Source: Microbacterium sp. MYb62 (GTDB lineage: Bacteria > Actinomycetota > Actinomycetes > Actinomycetales > Microbacteriaceae). Taken from it: a stretch of 64,000 bases of DNA. The notes below the pieces were generated by a model that did no database searches, had not been told where the DNA came from, and saw nothing but the letters and a program-made list of their open reading frames with translations. The DNA lies in NCBI RefSeq assembly GCF_002979475.1, contig NZ_PCOY01000005.1, positions 124,001 to 188,000 on the forward strand, written 5' to 3'. The stretch's first letter is position 1; each line of letters begins with the position of its first letter. Shown in pieces: positions 17,757 through 24,725 of the stretch. The position numbers and the translations under genes are program-made.

Positions 17757-18200
17757 ATGACAACGGTCGACCCCATCTCCGGCACCATTCCGCCTTCCGG
17801 CGTGCAGACGGGCAGCACCACGCCTCCGACCGCCCGCAAGCAGACGCTCGACTCCGAGGTCTTCCTGAAGCTGCTCGTGACGCAGCTGACCAATCAGGAC
17901 CCCAGCTCGCCGATGAACACCAACGAGATGATCTCGCAGACCACGCAGCTGGCCTCCATGGAGCAGCTGACGGCGCTGTCGGCCACCTCGACCGAGAGCT
18001 TCGCGCTCAGCATGCGCCAGACGGCCGCCGCGCTGATCGGCCACGAGGCGCAGTACGTCGATGAGAAGGGCGTCACCCAGAAGGGCATCGTCACTTCCGT
18101 GTCCTACGCCGGCGTGGTCCCGCTCGTCACCATCGGCGAAGCATCCATCCCCCTCGACGCCGTCTCCGGCGTCGCCCTCGTCCCCCGCTCGCAGTCCTGA
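17757..18200 (+). CDS. flgD: Flagellar hook assembly (cap) protein FlgD
   Basis: FlgD caps the growing hook. The 147-residue product has the diagnostic block DSEVFLKLLVTQLTNQDPSS, then the TNEMISQTTQLASMEQL-type segment (residues ~30-70). A short C-terminal beta domain follows. It is shorter than enteric FlgD (about 230 residues), as in many Gram-positive bacteria. It lies between fliK and flgE. Confidence 0.92.
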   Translation: MTTVDPISGTIPPSGVQTGSTTPPTARKQTLDSEVFLKLLVTQLTNQDPSSPMNTNEMISQTTQLASMEQLTALSATSTESFALSMRQTAAALIGHEAQYVDEKGVTQKGIVTSVSYAGVVPLVTIGEASIPLDAVSGVALVPRSQS

Positions 18201-18226
18201 CCAGCCCCTTCCAGAAAGGCATCACC

Positions 18227-19387
18227 ATGCTCCGCTCTCTGTTCGCCGGAATCTCGGGTCTGCGTTCGCACCAGACCATGCTCGACGTCACGGGCAACAA
18301 CATCGCCAACGTCAACACGACCGGCTTCAAAGCCTCGGCCGTGCAGTTCCAGGACTCGCTCTCGCAGCTCGTGCGCAACTCGATGATGCCGCAGCAGGCC
18401 ATCGGCGGTCAGAACCCCGCCCAGGTCGGACTCGGCGTGCAGGTCGCCGGCATCAGCACGAACTTCGCCTCCGGCGCGCCGCAGCCCACGGGCGTGCCGA
18501 CCAACCTGATGATCGCGGGGGACGGATTCTTCGTCGTGCGCTCCGGCGGAGAGACCCTGTACACCCGCAACGGCGGCTTCTCGTTCGACGCGAGCGGCAG
18601 GCTGGTCTCGGCCGACGGCGCGCTCGTGCAGGGCTGGACGGCCCAGGGCGGCGTCATCGTCCCCGGACAGGGAACCGGCGACATCACGCTGCCGGTCGGT
18701 GCCCTGAGCCCTGCCACGGCGACGACCACGGCACGCGTCACCGGAAACCTGCCCTCCGGCGCCGCTGTGGGCGAGACCCTGGTGCGCGACATCAAAACCT
18801 ACGATGCCGAGGGCACCGCGACGTCGATGCGCCTCACCTTCACCCGCACCACCACCGGCTGGGACGTCACCGAGCCGGGCGGCGCGACCACGGCACTCAC
18901 GTTCACCGACGGCAAGCAGCCGGGGGCGTCCTCCATCGTCTCCGGCGGCGTCACGGTCGACCTCTCCGCCGTCACCGGCTTCGCCGACGTCAGCGATGTC
19001 GCCATCAAGGAGCAGAACGGCAAGCCCGCCGGAACGCTGAGCTCGTACGCACTGATGAACGACGGCAGCCTCGTCGGCACGTTCAGCAACGGCGACACCG
19101 AAGTGCTCGCCCGCGTCGCCCTGGCCGGCTTCGTCAACCCCGGGGGCCTCGAGAAGGTCGGCTCCTCCCAGTTCCGGCCGAGCGGCAACTCCGGTCAGCC
19201 GACCCTCGGACAGGCCGGATCCGACGGACTGGGCGGCATCATCAGCGGCGCGCTCGAGATGTCGAACGTCGACCTGTCGCAGGAGTTCACCAACCTGATC
19301 GTCGCCCAGCGCGGCTTCCAGGCGAACGCGCGCATCATCACGACCAGCGACGAGGTGCTGCAGGAGCTGACGAACCTCAAGCGCTGA
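18227..19387 (+). CDS. flgE: Flagellar hook protein FlgE
   Basis: This is the hook subunit. The 386-residue protein starts MLRSLFAGISGLRSHQTMLD, has the rod/hook motif GNNIANVNTTGFKASAVQF, and ends VAQRGFQANARIITTSDEVL followed by QELTNLKR, the FlgE-type C-terminus. It is the only FlgE/F/G family member in the window, so rod proteins FlgF and FlgG are not represented nearby. A CCAGAAAGG site precedes the ATG. It is the last gene of the flgB operon; the arsenic island begins 58 bases further on. Confidence 0.92.
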   Translation: MLRSLFAGISGLRSHQTMLDVTGNNIANVNTTGFKASAVQFQDSLSQLVRNSMMPQQAIGGQNPAQVGLGVQVAGISTNFASGAPQPTGVPTNLMIAGDGFFVVRSGGETLYTRNGGFSFDASGRLVSADGALVQGWTAQGGVIVPGQGTGDITLPVGALSPATATTTARVTGNLPSGAAVGETLVRDIKTYDAEGTATSMRLTFTRTTTGWDVTEPGGATTALTFTDGKQPGASSIVSGGVTVDLSAVTGFADVSDVAIKEQNGKPAGTLSSYALMNDGSLVGTFSNGDTEVLARVALAGFVNPGGLEKVGSSQFRPSGNSGQPTLGQAGSDGLGGIISGALEMSNVDLSQEFTNLIVAQRGFQANARIITTSDEVLQELTNLKR

Positions 19388-19445
19388 TGCTCCGAGGCGC
19401 GGCGGCCGCTCGTCACCCTGTGGGCGCGCCGCCGTTCCTCCGTCG

Positions 19446-19853
19446 TCAGAGCAGCTCGCTCACCAGCTGCTCGATGCGGGCCCGGATGTCGTCGCGGATC
19501 GGCCGGACCGCATCGATCCCCTGGCCGGCCGGGTCGTCGAGCTTCCAGTCCTCGTAGCGCTTGCCGGGGAAGAACGGGCACGCGTCGCCGCATCCCATCG
19601 TGATGACGACATCGGATGCCTGTACAGCTTCGGTCGTGAGCACCTTCGGCTGCTCGGCGGTGATGTCGATCCCGAGTTCGCTCATGGCCTCGACGGCGAT
19701 CGGATTGATCTGCTCGGCGGGCATGGAGCCGGCGGAGCGGACGTCGATGCGGTCGCCGGCGATGTCGCGGAGGAAGCCCGCGGCCATCTGTGAGCGACCC
19801 GCGTTGTGCACGCAGACGAAGAGGACGGAGGGCTTGGTGGTCGTGTCGATCAT
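19446..19853 (-). CDS. arsC: Arsenate reductase ArsC (LMW-phosphatase type)
   Basis: This enzyme reduces arsenate to arsenite for export by Acr3. The 135-residue protein has the P-loop CX5R as CVHNAGR near residues 13-19. The thioredoxin-coupled Cys pair lies in MGCGDACPFFPGKRYEDW, the signature of the Staphylococcus pI258-type ArsC family. ATG 19853 was chosen for the normal N-terminus (KPSVLFVCVHNAG). It is last in the leftward acr3-arsRC-arsC unit, 23 bases after the fusion gene. Confidence 0.92.
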   Translation of the reverse strand: MIDTTTKPSVLFVCVHNAGRSQMAAGFLRDIAGDRIDVRSAGSMPAEQINPIAVEAMSELGIDITAEQPKVLTTEAVQASDVVITMGCGDACPFFPGKRYEDWKLDDPAGQGIDAVRPIRDDIRARIEQLVSELL

Positions 19854-19876
19854 GAGTGCTCCTGGTCGGAGGGCGG

Positions 19877-20866
19877 TCAAGGAAGAAGCTCGTCGACGAG
19901 TACACGCACACGGTCGGCGATATCGTCGCGGATGGCGTCCACGCCTGCACGAGAGGCGAGAGCAGGGTCACCCACCGCCCAGTCGTCGTAGCGGACGCCG
20001 GGGATGAGGGGGCAGACGTCGCCGCAGCCCATCGTGACGACGACGTCGGCCGCGCGGACGGCGTCGTCTGTGAGCGGCTTCGGGAAGCGGTCGGCGGCCC
20101 GGTCGCCCTCGATCTCGGCGAGAAGCGAGCGGACATGTGGGTGGATGACATCGGCGGGCGCGGAGCCCGCCGAACGAGCGATGACCTTGCCCGCTGCGAG
20201 CTTGTTGACGAGTGCGGCGGCGAGCTGCGACCGGCCGGCGTTCGCGACGCAGACGAAAAGCACCTGCGGCACGGAGGAGTCGCGGTCCCGGGTCAAATCG
20301 GCGAGACGCTGGCGCGCGAAGCGCTCGGTGAGAGGCACGAGCGCCGAGGTGACGCGGGCGCTGCGTGCGAGCGCGGTGTAGGACTCTCGGACGGTCGCGA
20401 GAACGACGTCGGCCCCGAGCTCAGGAACCTGCGCTGCGAGCTCTTCCGCGAGGCGAGTTACCCGCGCATCGAAGTCCGGCCGCAGCTGGCCGTCGTCGTC
20501 CATCCCTCCGGGCGCGACCGAGGCCGGTGCGAAGGAATCCAGCAATGCGGTGACAACGCTGCGCCGACTCGGGTTGATTCGGTACCAGACCCACGTTCCG
20601 CGTCGCTCCGACGTGAGGACATCGACGTCTTTGAGTACCTTGAGGTGGTGGGAGACGGTCGGCTGCGAGACGTCGGCCAGCTCAGCGAGGTCGCAGACGC
20701 AGGACTCTCCGCGCGGGTCGGAGGCGATGGCCGACAGCATCCGCAGCCGCAGCGGCTCCGATAGCGCCTTCAGCGTGGCCGCTACCGAGGTGGCGGCTTC
20801 CAGCCCGATGGCATGGGATGCGACGGGGTTGCAGGTGTCGGTGTCGGTCGCAACGGTGACGTTCAC
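19877..20866 (-). CDS. ArsR-ArsC fusion: arsenic repressor joined to arsenate reductase
   Basis: The 329-residue product joins two functions. Residues ~25-110 are an ArsR winged helix with a Cys56-Val-Cys58 pair (ESCVCDL) and the recognition helix DVSQPTVSHHLKVLKD. Residues ~130-195 are a helical linker domain. Residues ~200-329 are an LMW-phosphatase-type reductase with C206-X5-R212 (CVANAGR) and MGCGDVCPLIPGVRYDDW. It starts with GTG 20866 overlapping the acr3 stop by four bases. Such fusions are known in actinobacteria; the protein could sense arsenite, repress the operon and reduce arsenate. Confidence 0.9.
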   Translation of the reverse strand: MNVTVATDTDTCNPVASHAIGLEAATSVAATLKALSEPLRLRMLSAIASDPRGESCVCDLAELADVSQPTVSHHLKVLKDVDVLTSERRGTWVWYRINPSRRSVVTALLDSFAPASVAPGGMDDDGQLRPDFDARVTRLAEELAAQVPELGADVVLATVRESYTALARSARVTSALVPLTERFARQRLADLTRDRDSSVPQVLFVCVANAGRSQLAAALVNKLAAGKVIARSAGSAPADVIHPHVRSLLAEIEGDRAADRFPKPLTDDAVRAADVVVTMGCGDVCPLIPGVRYDDWAVGDPALASRAGVDAIRDDIADRVRVLVDELLP

Positions 20867-21960
20867 GACGGCATCCTTTCCGTCGTGTACGGGTCGGTGT
20901 GGAACCAGCGGCGGGCTGCCCAGAGCGAGACGTAGACGAGCCCGACGAGAACGGGGACCTCGATCAGCGGACCGACGACGCCGGCGAGTGCCTGGCCGGA
21001 AGTCGCGCCGAACGTGCCGATGGCGACGGCGATGGCGAGCTCGAAGTTGTTTCCGGCCGCCGTGAACGCCAGGGTCGTCGAGCGCGCGTATCCGAGCCCC
21101 AGTGCCTTTCCGGTGAACAGGCCGAAGAACCACATGGCCGCGAAATACGCCAGCAGCGGCAGCGCGATCCGCGCGACGTCCCACGGGCGGCTCGTGACCT
21201 GTTCTCCCTGGAGGGCGAACAGCAGCACGATCGTGAAGAGGAGACCGTAGAGGGCCCACGGACCGACCTTCGGCAGAAAGCGGTCTTCGTACCAGTCGTG
21301 CCCCTTCGCACGTTCTCCGAGGAAGCGGGAGGCGAAACCGGCGACGAGGGGGATGCCGAGGAAGATCAGGACGTTCAGCGCGATCTGCCAGACCGAGATC
21401 TCCAGGCCCTGCGAATCGAGACCGAGCCATCCGGGGAGGACGGTGAGGTAGAACCACCCGAGGAGCGAGAACGCGACGACCTGGAAAACCGAGTTGATGG
21501 CGACCAGCACCGCTGCGGCTTCGCGGTCGCCGCAGGCGAGATCGTTCCAGATGACCACCATGGCGATGCAGCGCGCAAGCCCCACGATGATGAGTCCCGT
21601 ACGGTACTCGGGCAAATCGGGCAGGAACGCCCACGCGAGGACGAACATCAGCGCGGGGCCGACGAGCCAGTTGAGCACCAACGACGAGACGAGGAGCTTC
21701 TTGTCGCCGGCGACAGCGGCGACCCTGTCATAGCGGACCTTCGCGAGGACCGGATACATCATCACCAGCAGACCGAGGGCGATGGGAATCGAGATTCCAC
21801 CGACCTCGAGGCGGGTGAGCAGGTCGGAGACGCCGGGGACGAAGCGGCCGATGAAGATGCCACCGACCATGGCCAGGCCGATCCATAGCGGCAGCCACCG
21901 GTCCAGGGTGGACAGGCGTCGCGTGGTCAGGGCGGTGGTGGCTACGGTCGCGGTGCTCAT
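20863..21960 (-). CDS. acr3: Arsenite efflux permease Acr3
   Basis: This is an inner-membrane arsenite exporter of the bile-acid/arsenite transporter family. The 365-residue protein has about ten hydrophobic helices. It carries the conserved Cys in the segment GLARCIAMVVIWNDLACGD (near residues 130-150) and the late helix TLAFTAAGNNFELAIAVAIG, both typical of Acr3. It is first in the leftward ars operon, and two candidate ArsR sites lie 70-100 bases upstream. Confidence 0.94.
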   Translation of the reverse strand: MSTATVATTALTTRRLSTLDRWLPLWIGLAMVGGIFIGRFVPGVSDLLTRLEVGGISIPIALGLLVMMYPVLAKVRYDRVAAVAGDKKLLVSSLVLNWLVGPALMFVLAWAFLPDLPEYRTGLIIVGLARCIAMVVIWNDLACGDREAAAVLVAINSVFQVVAFSLLGWFYLTVLPGWLGLDSQGLEISVWQIALNVLIFLGIPLVAGFASRFLGERAKGHDWYEDRFLPKVGPWALYGLLFTIVLLFALQGEQVTSRPWDVARIALPLLAYFAAMWFFGLFTGKALGLGYARSTTLAFTAAGNNFELAIAVAIGTFGATSGQALAGVVGPLIEVPVLVGLVYVSLWAARRWFHTDPYTTERMPS

Positions 21961-22031
21961 GCGAGGAGCGCCTCCATCTCATCTCTGCGATGACAGGCTC
22001 CGGCCGCGGTCACCGTGCAGAGTCCCATTGC

Positions 22032-22063
22032 ATCGACATGTATCTATATTGACACTTATCGAT
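22032..22063 (-). promoter_or_regulatory. Two adjacent ArsR-type operator sites
   Basis: Two 16-bp sites lie end to end: ATCGACATGTATCTAT (22032-22047) and ATTGACACTTATCGAT (22048-22063). Both fit ATyGA-N6-TCnAT, close to the ATCAA-N6-TTGAT type of site known for ArsR/SmtB repressors. The same pattern occurs twice in the second ars intergenic region (23551-23602). The stretch is much AT-richer than its surroundings, so it probably also contains the acr3 promoter. Confidence 0.65.
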
Positions 22064-22067
22064 ACTG

Positions 22068-22235
22068 ATGGCAACCGCGGCAGCGACGACAGATGGCCCC
22101 CACGACGCCGGTGCCGTGGTCCGCGTCCTTCGCGACACCATCGACGCGAACGTGCGCACCCTGGCGGCTCGACTCGTCAGCGAGATGCGGAGGGTGGGGA
22201 TCCCTGCGGAAACCCCACCGCTCCGTGTGCGTCGA
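22068..22235 (+). pseudogene. Possible 5' fragment of an unidentified gene
   Basis: From ATG 22068 this frame has normal high-GC third positions for about 55 codons (MATAAATTDGPHDAGAVVRV; DTIDANVRTLAARLVSEMRR). It then runs antisense into the 3' end of the FAD oxidoreductase gene. It may be the remnant of a gene truncated when the island formed, or a short real gene divergent from acr3. I do not recognise it. Confidence 0.3.
22193..22219 (-). terminator. Hairpin downstream of the FAD oxidoreductase
   Basis: GGTGGGG (22193-22199) pairs with CCCCACC (22213-22219) around a 13-base loop, 17 bases beyond the minus-strand stop at 22236. There is no T tract, so it is only a candidate terminator. 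Confidence 0.35.
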
Positions 22236-23537
22236 TCAGCCGACGGCGACCGGCCGTGCACCGATCTGCAGGGTCGACGGAGCTGCGCAGCAGCTGCCCG
22301 CGTTGTCGTCGAAGCCGCCAGCGCCCCCGCACACGCCGGTGCTCGGGAGGACGAGTTCGCTGCGTCCCGCCGCCTCATGGTCTCCCACGAGGTGCGCGGC
22401 GACGCTCCGCACCTGCTCGAAGCCGGTCATCGCGAGGAAAGTCGGCGCCCGGCCGTAGGACTTCGCGCCGACGATGAAGAACCCGTGCTCCGGCTGCGCA
22501 AGCTCTCTTGCGCCCGTCGCACCCACGGATCCGCAGGAGTGAACGTTGGGGTCGATCTCGGAAGCGATGCCGGCGACCGCCTCGAGCGCGGGATCGAGGT
22601 CGATCCGCAGCTCTCGCAGCATGCCGGTGTCCGGGCGGAAGCCCGTGAGCGCGAACACGCGCCCGACACCGTTCACCTCGCGCCCGTCCTCGGCGGCGAC
22701 GGTCAGCCCGTCCATGTCCTCCCGGAACTCGGCGACACGGAAGCCCGTCACCAGCTCGACGATCCCTTCGTCGATGACCTTGCGAGCGCGGGACCCGAGA
22801 GCAGCACGCTCGGGAAGCTCGTCCCCGCTCCCACCCCCGAAGACGTTCGCCGCACTCCCTCGACGCAACAACCATGTCACGCGAGTTCCCGGGGACCGAC
22901 GCGCCAGCTCACTCAGGCGCAGTGCGGCATGCGTGGCGGAGTGCCCCGCACCGACCACGACGACATGCGAGCCCGCGAGTTCCGCCACGTCAGCCGGGAT
23001 ACGGTACGAGATCGTGCCCGAAACCGAGGACTCGCCGAGTGCGGGGAACCCGTCGGCCCCCGCAGGGTTCGGAAGCCCCCAGGTACCACTCGCGTCGACG
23101 ACCGCGCGGGCGATGAGTCGAGATTCGTCGCCGTCAGCGTCGACGGTGTGCACGACGAAGGGCCGGCCCTCGCGTCCTCCGTCGATGACTTTGTCCCGGC
23201 CCTGGCGCGCGACTCCCGTGACGGTCGTCGCGTAGTGGACCCGCTCACCCAGAACGTCAGCGAGCGGCGCCAGGTAGCCGCTCACCCATTCCGCACCGGT
23301 CGGATACCCGGAAGCGGGCGCGTTCCATCCCGTCGGCTCGAGGAGACGGCGTGCAGCAGCGTCCGTGAGCTCCGGCCACGCCGAGAACAGGCGCACATGT
23401 CCCCACTCGGAAACCGCGGCGGCAGCACCGCGCCCGCGCTCGACGACGATCACGTTCTCGCCGCGTTCGACAAGGTGCGCCGCGGCGGCGAGACCCTGCG
23501 GGCCCGCACCGATGACGACGACAGGAAGCTCAGACAT
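22236..23537 (-). CDS. FAD-dependent oxidoreductase of the ars island
   Basis: The 433-residue flavoprotein has an N-terminal FAD motif VVIGAGPQGLAAAAHL (residues ~6-21) and a second dinucleotide motif VVVVGAGHSATHAALRLSEL near residue 190, the layout of thioredoxin-reductase-like or flavin monooxygenase-like enzymes (compare ArsO). The C-terminus carries Cys residues in GVCGGAGGFDDNAGSCCAAP, possibly for binding arsenic. ATG 23537 follows GGAGGAG. It is divergent from arsR with ArsR-type sites between them. Such genes often accompany actinobacterial ars operons; the exact reaction is not established. Confidence 0.8.
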   Translation of the reverse strand: MSELPVVVIGAGPQGLAAAAHLVERGENVIVVERGRGAAAAVSEWGHVRLFSAWPELTDAAARRLLEPTGWNAPASGYPTGAEWVSGYLAPLADVLGERVHYATTVTGVARQGRDKVIDGGREGRPFVVHTVDADGDESRLIARAVVDASGTWGLPNPAGADGFPALGESSVSGTISYRIPADVAELAGSHVVVVGAGHSATHAALRLSELARRSPGTRVTWLLRRGSAANVFGGGSGDELPERAALGSRARKVIDEGIVELVTGFRVAEFREDMDGLTVAAEDGREVNGVGRVFALTGFRPDTGMLRELRIDLDPALEAVAGIASEIDPNVHSCGSVGATGARELAQPEHGFFIVGAKSYGRAPTFLAMTGFEQVRSVAAHLVGDHEAAGRSELVLPSTGVCGGAGGFDDNAGSCCAAPSTLQIGARPVAVG

Positions 23538-23550
23538 CACATCTCCTCAA

Positions 23551-23602
23551 ATCGAAAAACATCAATATGAAGACTGTCACCCATCTATCGAAGATTGTCA
23601 AT
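23551..23602. promoter_or_regulatory. Pair of ArsR-type operator sites between the FAD gene and arsR
   Basis: ATCGAAAAACATCAAT (23551-23566) and ATCGAAGATTGTCAAT (23587-23602) share ATCGA-N6-TCAAT and start 36 bases apart. The element matches the tandem sites ahead of acr3. It lies between two divergent genes, so one repressor could control both. Confidence 0.62.
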
Positions 23603-23620
23603 GCGTGCCAGAATAGACCC

Positions 23621-23962
23621 GTGACCCTGCCGACGACAATCGAAGCACCCCGTTGCTGCGTCCCGCCCATCACCCCGTCGATGACCGTCGACGATGCGGA
23701 ACGCGTTGCGCGCGTGTTCAAGGCACTGGGCGACCCCACTCGGGTCAGGCTGTTGTCCCTCATCGCCGCCGGAGCAGGTGGCGAGGCATGCATCTGTGAC
23801 TTGACCGAACCCGTTGGCCTCTCACAGGGCACGGTCTCCCACCACATGAAGCTCCTCGCGGATGCCGGGCTCGTCACGCGTGAACAGCGCGGCAAGTGGG
23901 CCTACTTCGCCCTCAACGGCGACGCGATGGATGCCGCGGCCGCAGCCCTCCGAGCGGTGTGA
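23621..23962 (+). CDS. arsR: ArsR-family metalloregulator
   Basis: The 113-residue winged-helix repressor has an N-terminal Cys pair (APRCCVPP), the family segment VFKALGDPTRVRLLSLIAAG, a GEACICDL Cys motif and the recognition helix LSQGTVSHHMKLLADAGL. GTG 23621 was preferred over an ATG at 23567 because that longer version would translate through the operator pair. It is the second arsenic repressor in the island, beside the ArsR-ArsC fusion, and is divergent from the FAD oxidoreductase. Confidence 0.88.
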   Translation: MTLPTTIEAPRCCVPPITPSMTVDDAERVARVFKALGDPTRVRLLSLIAAGAGGEACICDLTEPVGLSQGTVSHHMKLLADAGLVTREQRGKWAYFALNGDAMDAAAAALRAV

Positions 23963-23971
23963 GCGTCTCGG

Positions 23972-24219
23972 TCATCCGAACTCGCGAAGCGCCGAGGTCA
24001 TCTCGCCGCCGGCATCGCCCGTGTTGACGGTGCCCTTCCACTCGAAGAGGATCGCGTGCACCTCGTCATCCGCACGCGGGCAGTGCTCGACGCCCTTCGG
24101 GACGACGAAGACGTGACGACCTTGACGTCGTCGTCGTTGACGCTCGTCAGCCGATGCGGCTGCCAGTGCTCCGTGATGGTCGCCAGGGTCGCCTGCACGT
24201 TCCGCGTGTCTTCGTCCAC
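23972..24219 (-). pseudogene. Cupin-domain protein broken by internal deletion and frameshift
   Basis: Reading leftward from GTG 24219 the frame gives an intact cupin start ([35 protein letters not shown]). The sequence then continues in another frame as [20 protein letters not shown] and [20 protein letters not shown], ending at 23972. The central strands expected in a cupin, including the first metal-binding histidines, are missing at the junction near 24112-24118. This looks like an internal deletion. It lies against the 3' end of arsR, at the edge of the island. Confidence 0.82.
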
Positions 24220-24282
24220 CCGGTCAGCCTCAGCGGCGCGGGATTCACCGGTACTGTCGTCTGAGGGAGAAAGGTGCCGGTC

Positions 24283-24681
24283 ATGAACGCGGTCGACGCT
24301 GTCGGCACGATCGCCGAGATCCTGTCCTGGATCGGACTCGGCGTTGGTCTCCCCCTGCTCGTCGTCGTGTTGCTGGTGAAGGTGCACGACGGCTCGTGGC
24401 TGCCGCACGAAGTCGTCATCCTCGAAGAGGAGGGCGGCCGGGCGCGCGCCCGCTGGTTCGCCGCCGGCGACTTCTGGGAACGGCCGCTCCGCGCGGACGA
24501 GTCCACCCACTGGCGCGGACGGGAGGAGGCAGACGCCTTCCTCAGTGAGCGCCACCCGAGCCTGATGCGGTTCGAACCCCGACGCCCTCTCCTGCATGCG
24601 TTCCAGGTGCTCGGCATCACCCTGGCCGGCGTCGGTGCGGCAGCGGTCGCTCTATCGATCGTGCTCCTGTTCGTCGGTTGA
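24283..24681 (+). CDS. Small membrane protein of unknown function
   Basis: The 132-residue product has one hydrophobic helix near residues 8-33 (AEILSWIGLGVGLPLLVVVL), a soluble middle with GSWLPHEVVILEEEGGRARA, and a second helix at about 108-131. The termini would be on the same side with the middle domain opposite. A GAGAAAGG site precedes ATG 24283. It sits 44 bases before the acyl-CoA ligase in the same direction. No family was recognised. Confidence 0.7.
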   Translation: MNAVDAVGTIAEILSWIGLGVGLPLLVVVLLVKVHDGSWLPHEVVILEEEGGRARARWFAAGDFWERPLRADESTHWRGREEADAFLSERHPSLMRFEPRRPLLHAFQVLGITLAGVGAAAVALSIVLLFVG

Positions 24682-24725
24682 CGGGTGCGGTGTCCGCGGA
24701 TCACGATCCCGGGCAGGATGGAGAC

